A stretch of DNA of 64,000 nt. Source: Streptomyces bicolor (GTDB lineage: Bacteria > Actinomycetota > Actinomycetes > Streptomycetales > Streptomycetaceae). Each line of letters begins with the position of its first letter. Position 1 is the first letter of the stretch. A model generated the notes under the pieces. That model ran no database searches. It had not been told where the DNA came from and saw only the letters and a program-made list of their open reading frames with translations. Location of the stretch: contig NZ_JOFS01000002.1 of NCBI RefSeq assembly GCF_000719285.1, positions 310,001 through 374,000 on the forward strand. The letters run 5' to 3'. Below are positions 25,981 through 34,897 of this stretch, one piece after another. A program made the position numbers and the translations under genes.

Positions 25981-26038
25981 TTGACAAACGCGAGTGTGCG
26001 CTCGCATTCTGGAGAAACGCGAGCGATGTCTCGTGTTT
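25981..26038 (+). promoter_or_regulatory. MMPL promoter with two TetR operators
   Basis: TTGACA (25981-25986) and CATTCT (26005-26010) are a possible promoter pair for the exporter. Operator 1 is AAACGCGAG-N6-CTCGCATTC (25986-26009). Operator 2 is AAACGCGAG-N6-CTCGTGTTT (26015-26038). The half-sites are identical and the repeats start 29 bp apart; operator 1 overlaps the -35, fitting repression. Confidence 0.75.
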
Positions 26039-26114
26039 GCCAGTCTATGGCAGTGACGGCTCCATGCTGCCTTGCCGCACACAGCACGGATCAGGGTGAA
26101 GGGGACACCGCACA

Positions 26115-28379
26115 ATGACCGAAGTCAACAGGCCACCCCGCCTCGGAGGCTGGACCCGCTTCGTAACGGCCCGCCCCCGCTTGTCACTGCTCGTGGCCCT
26201 GGTGCTCACCGCGCTCGCGGTGGTGGCCGGCAGCGGCGTCGCCGACCGGCTGGGCAGCGGCGGCTGGGAGGACCCGAACGCCGGATCGACGTACGCGACC
26301 AAGGCGCTGGAGCGCGAGTTCCCCGCCTCCCAGCCCAACCTCCTGCTCCTGGTGGACGCGGGCAGTGCCTCTGTGGACGACCCCGCGGTCGCCGCCGAGG
26401 CCAAGAGGCTCACGGAGCGCCTGGCCGCCGAGAAGGGCGTCACAGGGGTCGGCTCCTACTGGCAGGCGGACCCCTCGTCGGCCCCCGCCCTGCGCGCCGA
26501 GGACGGCCATGAGGCGCTGATCGCCGCCCGGATCACGGGCGAGGAGAAGGACATGGGGGAGACCCTGGACCGCCTCGCGCCCGAGTTCCGGGGTGCGCAC
26601 GGGCCGGTGGAGGTCAGCGTCGGCGGCCCGGTCGCCGTGCGGCACGAGATGCAGACGATCATCCAGGAGGACCTGCTCCGTGCCGAGATGATCGCCCTGC
26701 CGGTCACCCTGGTACTGCTGGTCATGGTCTTCGGCAGCGCGGTCGCGGCCCTGCTGCCGCTCGGCATCGGCATCGTCGCGATCCTCGGCACGAACGCGGT
26801 GCTGCGCGGCCTGACGGAGTTCACGGACGTGTCGGTCTTCGCGATGAACCTCACCACGGCCATGGGCCTCGGCCTCGCCATCGACTACGCCCTGTTCATC
26901 GTGCGCCGCTTCCGCGAGGAACTCACCGCCGGCGCCGAGCCCTTGGCGGCGGTCGGCACGACCCTGCGCACGGCCGGCCGCACGGTCCTCTTCTCGGCCC
27001 TCACGGTCGCGGTCTCCCTCGCGGCGATGCTGCTCTTCCCGCAGTACTTCCTGCGCTCCTTCGCCTACGCCGGGATAGCGGTGGTGCTGCTGGCCGCGGC
27101 TGCCGCGCTGATCCTGCTCCCGGCGGCACTGGTCCTGCTCGGCCACCGCGTCAACTCCCTGGACCTGCGCCGCCTGTTCCGGCGCGGACGGCGGAACGGG
27201 TCCGGAGAGGCACTCGATCAGGCATCCGGTGCCACGGAGAGCAGGGCCTGGACCCGCACGGCGAACCTCGTCATGCGCCGCGCTCCCTTCTTCGCCCTGG
27301 GCACCACCGCCGTCCTGGTACTGCTCGGACTGCCCTTCCTGGGCGTGAAGTTCGGCACCGCCGACGACCGCCAGCTGCCGTCGAGCGCCGAGTCCCATGT
27401 GGTGCAGCAGCACATCCGTGACGGCTTCCCGGGCAGCCCCGGCGGCGGCCTGGAGGTGTTCGCCGAGGGACCCGCGACTCAGGCGCAGTACGCCGACTAC
27501 AAGGAACGGATCGCGGCCCTCCCGGAGGTGCTCCGCGTCGACGGCCCGCTGGTGAAGGGCGACTCCGCGTACTTCACGGTGCAGCCGAAGGGCGAGGCGG
27601 TGGACGACCCGGCCCAGCGCCTGGTGGGCGAACTGCGCGCCACGCAGGCGCCCTTCGACACCGAGGTGACCGGCGCGGCGGCCGTGCTGGTCGACTCCAA
27701 GGACGCGATAGCCGAACGCCTGCCCCTGGCGGCCGCCTTCATCGCCGTCGTCACCCTGCTGCTGGTGTTCCTGCTGACCGGCAGTGTGCTGATCCCGATC
27801 CAGGCGGTCGTGCTCAACGCGCTGAGCCTGACGGCGATGTTCGGCGCCGTGGTCTGGGTCTTCCAGGACGGCCATCTGTCCGGACTGCTCGGCTTCACCA
27901 GCCCCGGCTCGATCGAGACGACCCTTCCGGTGCTGATGTTCTGCGTCGCCTTCGGCCTGTCGATGGACTACGGCGTGTTCCTGCTCTCCCGCATCAAGGA
28001 GGAGTACGACGCGACCGGCGACCACGACCAGGCGGTCCGCCACGGCCTGCAACGCACCGGCGGCCTGATAACCGCCGCCGCCGTGATCCTCGCGGTCGTG
28101 ATGGTCGCGATAGGCACCTCCCGGGTGACCAACACCAAGATGCTCGGTCTCGGCATCGCCCTGGCGGTGCTGATGGACGCGATGATCGTCCGCAGTCTCC
28201 TGGTCCCGGCGGTCATGCGCCTCACCGGGCGGGCGACCTGGTGGGCGCCGGGGTCGCTGCGCCGGTTCCATGACCGGTTCGGGATGAGCGAGTCGGGGGG
28301 TGAACTCGAGCCCGCCGCTGTGGAGGATCGACACAAGGAGCGGGACCAGGAACGGGACAAGGTGGCCGCGCGCGGCTGA
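26115..28379 (+). CDS. MMPL/RND-family transporter
   Basis: 754 aa, two repeats of one helix, a large extracellular loop and five helices, as in MMPL lipid or drug exporters. Landmarks: TARPRLSLLVALVLTALAVV (first helix), GLGLAIDYALFIVRRFREEL at the end of repeat one and FGLSMDYGVFLLSRIKEEYD at the equivalent place in repeat two; the Asp-Tyr pairs are the proton-relay positions of the family. C-terminal charged tail of about 30 residues with many Glu/Arg. Divergent TetR gene and operators indicate induction by a substrate, perhaps a hydrophobic or lipidic compound. Confidence 0.92.
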   Translation: MTEVNRPPRLGGWTRFVTARPRLSLLVALVLTALAVVAGSGVADRLGSGGWEDPNAGSTYATKALEREFPASQPNLLLLVDAGSASVDDPAVAAEAKRLTERLAAEKGVTGVGSYWQADPSSAPALRAEDGHEALIAARITGEEKDMGETLDRLAPEFRGAHGPVEVSVGGPVAVRHEMQTIIQEDLLRAEMIALPVTLVLLVMVFGSAVAALLPLGIGIVAILGTNAVLRGLTEFTDVSVFAMNLTTAMGLGLAIDYALFIVRRFREELTAGAEPLAAVGTTLRTAGRTVLFSALTVAVSLAAMLLFPQYFLRSFAYAGIAVVLLAAAAALILLPAALVLLGHRVNSLDLRRLFRRGRRNGSGEALDQASGATESRAWTRTANLVMRRAPFFALGTTAVLVLLGLPFLGVKFGTADDRQLPSSAESHVVQQHIRDGFPGSPGGGLEVFAEGPATQAQYADYKERIAALPEVLRVDGPLVKGDSAYFTVQPKGEAVDDPAQRLVGELRATQAPFDTEVTGAAAVLVDSKDAIAERLPLAAAFIAVVTLLLVFLLTGSVLIPIQAVVLNALSLTAMFGAVVWVFQDGHLSGLLGFTSPGSIETTLPVLMFCVAFGLSMDYGVFLLSRIKEEYDATGDHDQAVRHGLQRTGGLITAAAVILAVVMVAIGTSRVTNTKMLGLGIALAVLMDAMIVRSLLVPAVMRLTGRATWWAPGSLRRFHDRFGMSESGGELEPAAVEDRHKERDQERDKVAARG

Positions 28380-28494
28380 CCTCGCGCGGCTGACCTCCTT
28401 GGAAGCGCGCGCAGGTGCCGTACCGCAACCCCACCGGAGCGTCTAGCGTTCGCGATGATCTCCGTGCAAGGGGTGCGGCCGAAAGGAGACCGGG

Positions 28495-29538
28495 ATGCGG
28501 GCTGTCGTGTTCGAGCAGTACGGGGAACGGGCCGAGGTGCGCGAGGTGCCCGACCCGCACCCCGCCCCCCACGGGGTGACCGTGCGGGTCGAGGCGACGG
28601 GGCTGTGCCGCAGCGACTGGCACGGCTGGCAGGGGCACGACCCGGACATCACGCTGCCGCATGTGCCCGGCCATGAACTCGCCGGTGTCATCGAGGCGGT
28701 GGGCGACCGGGTGACCGGCTGGCGGCCCGGCGACCGGGTCACCGTGCCGTTCGTGTGCGCCTGCGGCAGCTGCCGGGCGTGTGCGGCGGGCGACCAGCAG
28801 GTGTGCGAGCGCCAGACCCAGCCCGGCTTCACCCACTGGGGCTCCTTCGCGCAGTACGTGGCGCTGGACCACGCCGACGTCAACCTCGTCGCCGTGCCCG
28901 CCGGGATGTCCTTCGCGACGGCGGCCTCGCTCGGCTGCCGGTTCGCCACGGCGTTCCGCGCGGTCGTGCAGCAGGGCCGGGTGGCGGCGGGGGAGTGGGT
29001 CGCGGTGCACGGCTGCGGCGGGGTCGGCCTGTCGGCGGTGATGATCGCGGCGGCGTCGGGCGCACGGGTCGTCGCGGTGGACGTCTCACCGCAGGCCCTG
29101 GACCTGGCGCGGAAGTTCGGGGCGGCGGAGTGCGTGGACGCGTCGGGCACACCGGACACGGCGGCCACGATCCACGCCCTCACCGACGGCGGCGCCCATC
29201 TCTCCCTGGACGCCCTCGGCTCCCCCGTCACCTGCGCCGCGTCCGTCAGCTGCCTGCGCCGCCGGGGCCGGCACATCCAGGTGGGTCTGCTGCCGTCGAC
29301 GTCCGGCACGACACCCGTACCCATGGCCCGCGCGATCGCCCTGGAACTGGAGATCCTGGGCAGCCACGGCATGGCGGCGCACACCTACCCGCCGATGCTG
29401 GAGCTGGTGCGGGCGGGCGTGCTGCGGCCGGATCTGCTGGTGACATCGACGATCTCGCTGGACTCGGTGCCGACAGCGTTGGAGGCGGTGGGGACGGCGC
29501 CGGGGGCGGGGGTGACCGTTATCGAGCCGTGGAGTTGA
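28495..29538 (+). CDS. Zinc-dependent alcohol dehydrogenase
   Basis: 347 aa medium-chain dehydrogenase. Catalytic zinc ligands in GLCRSDWHG and PGHELAG; structural zinc cluster [18 protein letters not shown] near residues 89-106; Rossmann motif [20 protein letters not shown]. The sequence resembles the zinc-dependent alcohol dehydrogenases annotated in actinomycetes; the alcohol substrate is not evident. Strong AAAGGAG ribosome-binding site. Its 3' end overlaps the convergent acetyltransferase gene by 20 bases. Confidence 0.9.
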   Translation: MRAVVFEQYGERAEVREVPDPHPAPHGVTVRVEATGLCRSDWHGWQGHDPDITLPHVPGHELAGVIEAVGDRVTGWRPGDRVTVPFVCACGSCRACAAGDQQVCERQTQPGFTHWGSFAQYVALDHADVNLVAVPAGMSFATAASLGCRFATAFRAVVQQGRVAAGEWVAVHGCGGVGLSAVMIAAASGARVVAVDVSPQALDLARKFGAAECVDASGTPDTAATIHALTDGGAHLSLDALGSPVTCAASVSCLRRRGRHIQVGLLPSTSGTTPVPMARAIALELEILGSHGMAAHTYPPMLELVRAGVLRPDLLVTSTISLDSVPTALEAVGTAPGAGVTVIEPWS

Positions 29539-30112
29539 GAGCGGTGAGGTCGGGGCGGCCGCGATGGGATGCCCACTCGCCCTCGAGGATGGCCATGACC
29601 ACCCAGTCGACCCACTGGCCGTCCCTCAGGTCGGCCTCCCGTCGGACGCCCTCCACCACGAACCCGACCTTCTCGTACACGCGCAGGGCACGGTGGTTGT
29701 GGCCGTAGGCCTCCAACTGGATGCGATGCAGCCCGAGTTGCTCGAAGCCATGGCCGACTATGAGACGGGTGGCCTCGGTGCCGAGCCCTCGATTGCGCCC
29801 ACGAGGCCCGATGAGGGTGCGGAAGACGCAACTGCGTGCCGCGGCATCCCACTCGTACAGCACGACCTCGCCGACGAGTTCGCCGGAGGAGCGGTCGGTG
29901 ACGGCCAGATCGAGACGGTCGTGCTGGTCGGACCGGCTGCCGTACCAGGAGCGCAGCCGCTCGAGGGTGAACTCCTCGGAGGACTCGTCGGTGAAGCGCA
30001 GGACCTCGGGGTCCTCGATGATGTCCGCCATGACCTCGGCGTCGGCCTCGGTGAACGGCCGTAGCACGGTTCGCTCGCCAGTGAGGACGGGCTTGTTGGA
30101 GAAGTCGCTCAT
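29519..30112 (-). CDS. GNAT-family N-acetyltransferase (RimJ/RimL-like)
   Basis: 197 aa. RimJ-type pattern: [17 protein letters not shown] at the N-terminus, [19 protein letters not shown], the acetyl-CoA loop [14 protein letters not shown] and [20 protein letters not shown], then [10 protein letters not shown]. Such enzymes acetylate protein N-termini, antibiotics or small amines; the target is not evident. ATG at 30112 is used, since the frame upstream is the shadow of the regulator region. Convergent with the alcohol dehydrogenase. Confidence 0.88.
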   Translation of the reverse strand: MSDFSNKPVLTGERTVLRPFTEADAEVMADIIEDPEVLRFTDESSEEFTLERLRSWYGSRSDQHDRLDLAVTDRSSGELVGEVVLYEWDAAARSCVFRTLIGPRGRNRGLGTEATRLIVGHGFEQLGLHRIQLEAYGHNHRALRVYEKVGFVVEGVRREADLRDGQWVDWVVMAILEGEWASHRGRPDLTALNSTAR

Positions 30113-30165
30113 GGCACGGACTGTGCCCCACGCGCGAGGTGGGGCACATGTCATTTTCGGGGAGG

Positions 30166-30366
30166 TCAGTCCGCCCTCCGCCCCCGGTTGCCCGGCCGGG
30201 ACTCCACCCAGGCCCGGACCGTGTCGGGATACCAGAACGGCTTGCCGCCCTCCACGTGGTCGGGCGGTGGCAGCAGCCCGTGCTTGCGGTACGACCGCAC
30301 GGTGTCCGGCTGCACCTTGATGTGTGCCGCGATCTCCTTGTAGGACCAGAGCGTTCGGTCGGTCAT
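30166..30366 (-). CDS. Small MerR-like helix-turn-helix protein
   Basis: 66 aa, essentially one DNA-binding domain: LWSYKEIAAHIKVQPDTVRS forms the helix-turn-helix and YRKHGLLPPPDHVEGGKPFW the wing, then DTVRAWVESRPG. It has the build of AlpA/BldC-like single-domain regulators, without an effector domain. ATG at 30366 has GGAGG 8 bases upstream; the in-frame GTG at 30375 overlaps that site and is rejected. Three TGTGAC-type motifs in the upstream region may be binding sites. Confidence 0.85.
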   Translation of the reverse strand: MTDRTLWSYKEIAAHIKVQPDTVRSYRKHGLLPPPDHVEGGKPFWYPDTVRAWVESRPGNRGRRAD

Positions 30367-30732
30367 CGGTTGCACCTCCCTGCGCGCGCAGCGGCGGCGA
30401 CCGGGGGCGGTCGTCGTGGGGACCGTGCGCTGCGCTGGCGATCACAAAACCTGCGCCCGGTCAACGGCGGAGAGTGAGGCGCGGACAGGGCCTGTGCGCC
30501 AGGTGTGACGCAAGGCCTGCGGACATGCGACATGCGTGACAGGAAAGATGCGCTTGTGACACAGGTGCCGCAAAGGCGCACGCAGGTGCCGGGGCGCGGC
30601 GCGTTGACAGCCGTCGCCTCGGTCGCCGACCAACGCCGACCCTCAACGCAACGGTGGGTCGGACCCGCTGCGCCGGGCCCGACCCACCAGCTCCCCCGCC
30701 TCCTGCGGCTCGCCGAGGATCAAAGCCTGTAC
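30367..30732. other. Intergenic region upstream of the small HTH gene
   Basis: No gene supported. It holds TGTGACGCA (30504-30512), its near-inverse TGCGTGACA (30533-30541) and TGTGACACA (30555-30563), possible regulator sites, and the inverted repeat at 30653-30688 behind the AraC gene. Confidence 0.45.
30653..30688 (-). terminator. Hairpin after the AraC-family gene
   Basis: Perfect 10-bp outer arms GGTGGGTCGG/CCGACCCACC with further GC pairing inside. Located 45 bases past the stop of the AraC gene on the minus strand; only scattered Ts follow. Confidence 0.55.
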
Positions 30733-31668
30733 TCAGCCAAGGTCACGAGTCTTGGAAAAATGCGCACCGCGACCGGATGCGAGGACGAGACTCGTCGCCT
30801 CGCCCGCCAGCCGGTCCGGCAGGGGCGTCCCGGCCGGCACGCCTCGCGCCGCCGTGAACTCGCGCGGCGTGCACCCCGTCATCGCCTTGAACTCCCCGCT
30901 CAGATGCGCCTGGTCATAGAACCCGCAGGCCGCCGCCGTCTCCGCCTGCCCGCGCCCCGCCGCCAGCAGCCGGCGTGCCCGCTGCAGCCGCAGCACGCGT
31001 GCCGCCGCCTTCGGCCCCAGTCCGATCTGCTCCCGGAAGCGGTTCTCCAGATGCCGTACGCTCCACCCAACCTCCTCGGCGAGCCGCCCCACCGGCACCG
31101 ACCCACCCGTGCGCACCAGCTCCGCCCAGGCCCGCACCACCCGGGCCGAACACGGCGTACCGGCGTCCGACCAGCGCGCGAACACGTCGTCGAGCAGCCC
31201 GAACCGATCCGCCCAGGTCGGCAACGCGGCCAGCGCGGCGGCGAGTTCGCCGATGCGGGTGGGCAGGGCGTGCGGCAGCTCGTCGGGGTCGACGGTGCGA
31301 TTGGCGAGCTCGTACTGCGGCGTACCGAACAACGTGAACGCCGCCCACGGCATCAATTGCACCTCGATACCGCCCAGTCGACCGCTGTGCTCACCGACGG
31401 CCGGGGTGGTCGTGGGCCCGCAGTAGACGGAGACGAGGGTGTCGGTTGGCCGGCCGGCACGCGCGATCCGTACGGGTTCGCCGAAGCCGAGCAGCAGTGT
31501 CGCAGCGCCGATGGGCGCTTCCAGCCGCCGCCGAGGCCGATCCAGACAGAGCCGGATCCCGCGATAACTGATCACTCCGGGCCGGAGACGGGGATGGGGC
31601 AGCGTGAGGGCGATCTCCCAAGAGCCCCAGGGCCCACGCCCCGACCGCACACGCACGGCACTTGTCAT
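30733..31668 (-). CDS. AraC-family transcriptional regulator
   Basis: 311 aa. The C-terminal 100 residues carry the two AraC helix-turn-helices (SVRHLENRFREQIGLGPKAA; AAACGFYDQAHLSGEFKAMTG; GCTPREFTA). The N-terminal about 200 residues are a beta-rich effector domain with WGSWEIALTLPHPRLRPGV. ATG at 31668 is preferred over an in-frame start at 31752, which would lie inside the dispersed hairpin repeat. Targets unknown; nearest candidates are the neighbouring acetyltransferase or the inositol genes. Confidence 0.85.
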   Translation of the reverse strand: MTSAVRVRSGRGPWGSWEIALTLPHPRLRPGVISYRGIRLCLDRPRRRLEAPIGAATLLLGFGEPVRIARAGRPTDTLVSVYCGPTTTPAVGEHSGRLGGIEVQLMPWAAFTLFGTPQYELANRTVDPDELPHALPTRIGELAAALAALPTWADRFGLLDDVFARWSDAGTPCSARVVRAWAELVRTGGSVPVGRLAEEVGWSVRHLENRFREQIGLGPKAAARVLRLQRARRLLAAGRGQAETAAACGFYDQAHLSGEFKAMTGCTPREFTAARGVPAGTPLPDRLAGEATSLVLASGRGAHFSKTRDLG

Positions 31669-31691
31669 CCACCCATGCTGCAACGCCCCCA

Positions 31692-31746
31692 GGGGCGCGG
31701 GGCTGTTATCGATGTGCGGCTCCGCCGCGTGGGCGCGACCAGCCCC
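31692..31746. repeat. Dispersed hairpin repeat, copy B
   Basis: Second copy of the element at 21907-21960. Outer arms GGGGCTG/CAGCCCC, inner GCGGC-TCC-GCCGC. Lies 52 bases 3' of the iolE-like gene on its strand and 23 bases upstream of the AraC start, so it may end iolE transcription. Confidence 0.75.
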
Positions 31747-31798
31747 GGACAAGCCGCACTCGCCCCATCACAGAACCCGGCCACCCCACTAGGCGCCC

Positions 31799-32725
31799 CT
31801 ACGCCCCGCACGACCTCAAGAACGCCCGAGTCCGCTGAGCAATGGGCAACGGCTTGTCCGGTGAACACGGATACATGTCCTGCTCGACAATCGCGAACAG
31901 ATCCACATCCAGCTTCTGCGCAGCCTCCAGCACCGGCCCCAACGCAGGCACGCCACCCGGCGGTTCACACATCACACCCTGCGCCACGGCCGGCCCGAAC
32001 GGCGTCCCCTTCGCCCGCACATCGGCGAGGATCTCGGGGTCGACCTGCTTGAGGTGCAGGTACCCGATCCGCGACCCGTACGTCTCGATCAGCTTGACGC
32101 TGTCCCCGCCGCAGTACGCGTAGTGCCCGGTGTCCAGGCACAGCGACACGAGGTCGGAGTCCGTCCCGTCCAGGAACCGGACGACGTTCTCCTCGCTGTC
32201 GATGTGTGTGTCGGCATGCGGATGGACGACGATCTGCAACCCGTACCGCTCACGCACCTCCCGCCCCAGCCGCTCGGTCAGCGAGGTCAGATTCCGCCAC
32301 TGCTCGGGCGTCAGCGTGTCCGGCTCCAGCACCTCACCGGTCTTGTCGTCCCGCCAGAAGGACGGGATGACCACCAAATGGGACGCCCCCATGGCCTGCG
32401 CGAGCACCGCGTTGTCCGCGACGTGCGCCCAGGTCTTCTCCCAGACGGCCTCGCCGTGGTGCAGGCCGGTGAACACGGTGCCGGCCGACACCTTGAGACC
32501 CCTGCGCGCCACCTCCTCGGAGAGGACCGCGGGGTCGGTCGGCAGGTACCCGTACGGGCCCAGCTCGATCCACTCGTAGCCGGACTCGGCGACCTCGTCG
32601 AGGAAGCGCTGCCAGGGGACCTGCTGAGGGTCGTCGGGGAACCACACACCCCACGAGTCGGGAGCCGACCCGATGCGGATGCGGGAGAGACCAGGAGAAG
32701 GCGACTGAGGTGACAACGACGTCAT
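31799..32725 (-). CDS. IolE-like sugar phosphate isomerase/epimerase (inosose dehydratase family)
   Basis: 308 aa xylose-isomerase-like TIM barrel beginning RIRIGSAPDSWGVWFPDDP, the N-terminal signature of inosose dehydratase relatives. Metal-ligand regions are YEWIELGPYGYLP, QIVVHPHADTHIDSEE and SLCLDTGHYAYCGGD. In myo-inositol catabolism IolE dehydrates scyllo-inosose to the diketone that IolD hydrolyses. Divergent from iolC-iolD-mmsA, with a shared promoter region. ATG at 32725 with GGAGG upstream. It could instead be an IolH/IolI-type isomerase; context alone cannot separate these. Confidence 0.82.
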   Translation of the reverse strand: MTSLSPQSPSPGLSRIRIGSAPDSWGVWFPDDPQQVPWQRFLDEVAESGYEWIELGPYGYLPTDPAVLSEEVARRGLKVSAGTVFTGLHHGEAVWEKTWAHVADNAVLAQAMGASHLVVIPSFWRDDKTGEVLEPDTLTPEQWRNLTSLTERLGREVRERYGLQIVVHPHADTHIDSEENVVRFLDGTDSDLVSLCLDTGHYAYCGGDSVKLIETYGSRIGYLHLKQVDPEILADVRAKGTPFGPAVAQGVMCEPPGGVPALGPVLEAAQKLDVDLFAIVEQDMYPCSPDKPLPIAQRTRAFLRSCGA

Positions 32726-32774
32726 GGCGGTCAGCCTCCGGGCAGGGGAACGCGCTGTCAAGGTCTGGTCCGAA

Positions 32775-32819
32775 TGTCTGGACAAAACATTGACAGGGCT
32801 GTGTGGGTCGGACTACAAA
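32775..32819 (+). promoter_or_regulatory. Promoter and palindrome of the iol operon
   Basis: TTGACA (32790-32795), 18-base spacer, TACAAA (32814-32819) upstream of iolC. Just before it is the palindrome TGTC-TG-GACA (32775-32784), a candidate site for the iol regulator, which is not encoded in the window. The interval is shared with the divergent iolE-like gene. Confidence 0.6.
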
Positions 32820-32848
32820 GCCGGGAGAGCCGATACGAAGGGAACGCG

Positions 32849-33799
32849 ATGGCGCACGACCTGATCACCATGGGGCGGATCGGAGTGGACCTCTACCCGC
32901 TGCAGACCGGCGTCCCGCTGCCGCAGGTCACCTCCTTCGGCAAGTTCCTCGGCGGCTCGGCGACGAACGTCGCGGTCGCCGCGGCCCGCCTGGGACGCCG
33001 TACCGCGGTGATCACCCGCACCGGCGACGACCCCTTCGGCACCTACCTCCACGAGGCCCTCCAGGGCTTCGGCGTCGACGACCGCTGGGTCACCCCGGTC
33101 CCCGGCCTGCCCACCCCGGTCACCTTCTGCGAGGTCTTCCCGCCGGACGACTTCCCGCTGTACTTCTACCGGCAGCCCAAGGCCCCGGACCTGGAGATCG
33201 ACGCCCACGAGCTCGACCTCGACGCCATCCGAGGCGCCCGGATCTTCTGGATCACCGGCACCGGCCTGAGCGAGGAGCCCAGCCGTACGGCGACGCTCGC
33301 GGCCCTCGCCCACCGCGCCAAGTCCGGCATCACGGTCTTCGACCTCGACTGGCGCCCCATGTTCTGGACGGACCCGGACGCGGCCCGCCCGTTCTACGCC
33401 GAGGCCCTCAAGCACACCACCGTCGCCGTCGGCAACCTCGACGAGGTGGAGGTCGCCACCGGCGTACGCGAGCCCCACGCAGCCGCCCGCGCACTGCTGG
33501 ACGCCGGTGTCGAGATCGCGGTCGTCAAGCAGGGCCCCAAGGGCGTCCTCGCCGTCAACAGCAAGGGTGACCAGGCCGAGGTCCCGCCCCTGCCGGTCGA
33601 CGTCCTCAACGGGCTCGGTGCCGGTGACGCCTTCGGCGGCTCCCTCTGCCACGGTCTGCTCGAGGGCTGGGAGCTGGAGAAGATCATGCGGCACGCCAAC
33701 GCGGCCGGCGCCATCGTCGCCTCCCGCCTGGAGTGCTCGTCCGCGATGCCGACGCCGGACGAGATCGAGGCCGCCCTTGCCGCGGGGGCCGTCAAGTGA
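32849..33799 (+). CDS. iolC: 5-dehydro-2-deoxygluconokinase
   Basis: 316 aa PfkB-family kinase. N-terminal MGRIGVDLYPLQTGVPL, substrate loop GKFLGGSATNVAVAAARLG, and C-terminal GLGAGDAFGGSLCHGL with the catalytic Asp. It phosphorylates 2-deoxy-5-keto-D-gluconate in inositol breakdown. ATG at 32849 has AAGGGA at ribosome-binding distance. Its stop overlaps the next gene start (GTGA). Confidence 0.92.
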   Translation: MAHDLITMGRIGVDLYPLQTGVPLPQVTSFGKFLGGSATNVAVAAARLGRRTAVITRTGDDPFGTYLHEALQGFGVDDRWVTPVPGLPTPVTFCEVFPPDDFPLYFYRQPKAPDLEIDAHELDLDAIRGARIFWITGTGLSEEPSRTATLAALAHRAKSGITVFDLDWRPMFWTDPDAARPFYAEALKHTTVAVGNLDEVEVATGVREPHAAARALLDAGVEIAVVKQGPKGVLAVNSKGDQAEVPPLPVDVLNGLGAGDAFGGSLCHGLLEGWELEKIMRHANAAGAIVASRLECSSAMPTPDEIEAALAAGAVK

Positions 33800-34677
33800 C
33801 CGTCGACATCGCCGAACTCGTGCGCCTGCGCACCCAGCGCCCCGAGGCGATAGCGGAGGCCGCGGCCCGCCGCACCCGCAGGCCCCTCCTCGGCGACTCC
33901 GGCCGGCTGATGATCGTCGCCGCCGACCACCCGGCCCGCGGCGCCCTCGGCGTCGGCGACCGGGGGCTCGCCATGGCCAACCGCGCCGACCTGCTGCAGC
34001 GCCTCTGCCTGGCGCTGTCCCGCCCCGGTGTCGACGGCGTCCTCGCGACCGCCGACATCCTCGACGACCTGCTCCTGCTCGGCGCCCTCGACGGCAAGGT
34101 CGTCATGGGCTCGATGAACCGCGGCGGCCTGCAGGGCGCCGCCTTCGAGCTCGACGACCGCTTCACCGGCCACCGCCCCGAGGACATCCAGCGCCTCGGC
34201 TTCGACGCCGGCAAGCTGCTCCTGCGCATCGACTACGCCGACCCGGGGTCGCTGACCACCATGGAGTCGACCGCCCGCGCCATCGACGACATGGCCGCGC
34301 GTCGACTCCCGGTCTTCGTCGAGCCGTTCATCAGCCACCGCACCCCCGAGGGCAAGGTCAGGAACGACCTGTCCGCCGAGGCCGTCACCAAGTCCATCGC
34401 CATCGCCTCGGGTCTCGGCGGCACCTCCGCCTACACCTGGCTGAAGCTGCCGGTCACCGACAACCCCGACGACATGGCCGAGGTCATGGCGACGTCCACG
34501 CTGCCCGCCGTGCTGCTCGGCGGCGAGGTCGGGGACGACCAGGAGGGGGCGTACGAGAAATGGCGCGGCGCACTCCAACTGCCCACCGTGCGGGGCCTGG
34601 TGGTCGGCCGTTCGCTGCTCTACCCGGCGGACGGGGACGTCGCGGCCGCGGTGGACACTGCCGTAGGACTGCTGTGA
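33796..34677 (+). CDS. Cgl0159-family (beta/alpha)8 protein, aldolase-like
   Basis: 293 aa. TIM-barrel protein of the Cgl0159 type found in actinobacterial inositol clusters, often annotated as deoxyribose-phosphate aldolase-like. Visible: RLMIVAADHPARGALGVGD, VLATADILDDLLLLG, KLLLRIDYADP and SGLGGTSAYTWLKLPV, with a lysine in that strand as a possible Schiff-base residue. By position it may take the role of the IolJ aldolase on 2-deoxy-5-keto-gluconate 6-phosphate; this is inference. Overlaps iolC by 4 bases. Confidence 0.85.
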   Translation: MTVDIAELVRLRTQRPEAIAEAAARRTRRPLLGDSGRLMIVAADHPARGALGVGDRGLAMANRADLLQRLCLALSRPGVDGVLATADILDDLLLLGALDGKVVMGSMNRGGLQGAAFELDDRFTGHRPEDIQRLGFDAGKLLLRIDYADPGSLTTMESTARAIDDMAARRLPVFVEPFISHRTPEGKVRNDLSAEAVTKSIAIASGLGGTSAYTWLKLPVTDNPDDMAEVMATSTLPAVLLGGEVGDDQEGAYEKWRGALQLPTVRGLVVGRSLLYPADGDVAAAVDTAVGLL

Positions 34678-34684
34678 GGTCCCC

Positions 34685-34897
34685 ATGACCACGAGCCGTA
34701 CGTTCCGCCCACCGATCGCCTCCGGCGCGGGTAGCCGCTTTGCTTTGGCAGGAGCGAAGTGCGAGCGAAGACTCCCCGCCCGCTACGGCCCCGCGCCGGA
34801 GGTCCCCGAGACGGCCCGTCGAGTCGTACGGGGCGGCGGAACCGTACGTGAGTGGCGGATCCACTTCCGCCCGGACCACACGGAGGGTTACCGATGA
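34685..34897 (+). CDS. 70-residue ORF of unknown function between the aldolase-like gene and iolD
   Basis: 70 aa starting MTTSRTFRPPIASGAGSRF, basic, no recognisable domain. It has a GAGG sequence 5 bases before its ATG and its stop overlaps the iolD start (ATGA at 34894-34897), both signs of a translated operon gene. IolB (5-deoxy-glucuronate isomerase, usually near 270-300 aa) is often found at this place in related clusters and is absent here, so the ORF may be a remnant left by an internal deletion, or simply a leader that couples translation to iolD. No sequence match to IolB can be claimed. Confidence 0.4.
   Translation: MTTSRTFRPPIASGAGSRFALAGAKCERRLPARYGPAPEVPETARRVVRGGGTVREWRIHFRPDHTEGYR

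Noticed and set aside
30505..32052. 515-codon plus-strand frame over the AraC gene
   Set aside because: Antisense to a clear AraC regulator and without any recognisable domain.
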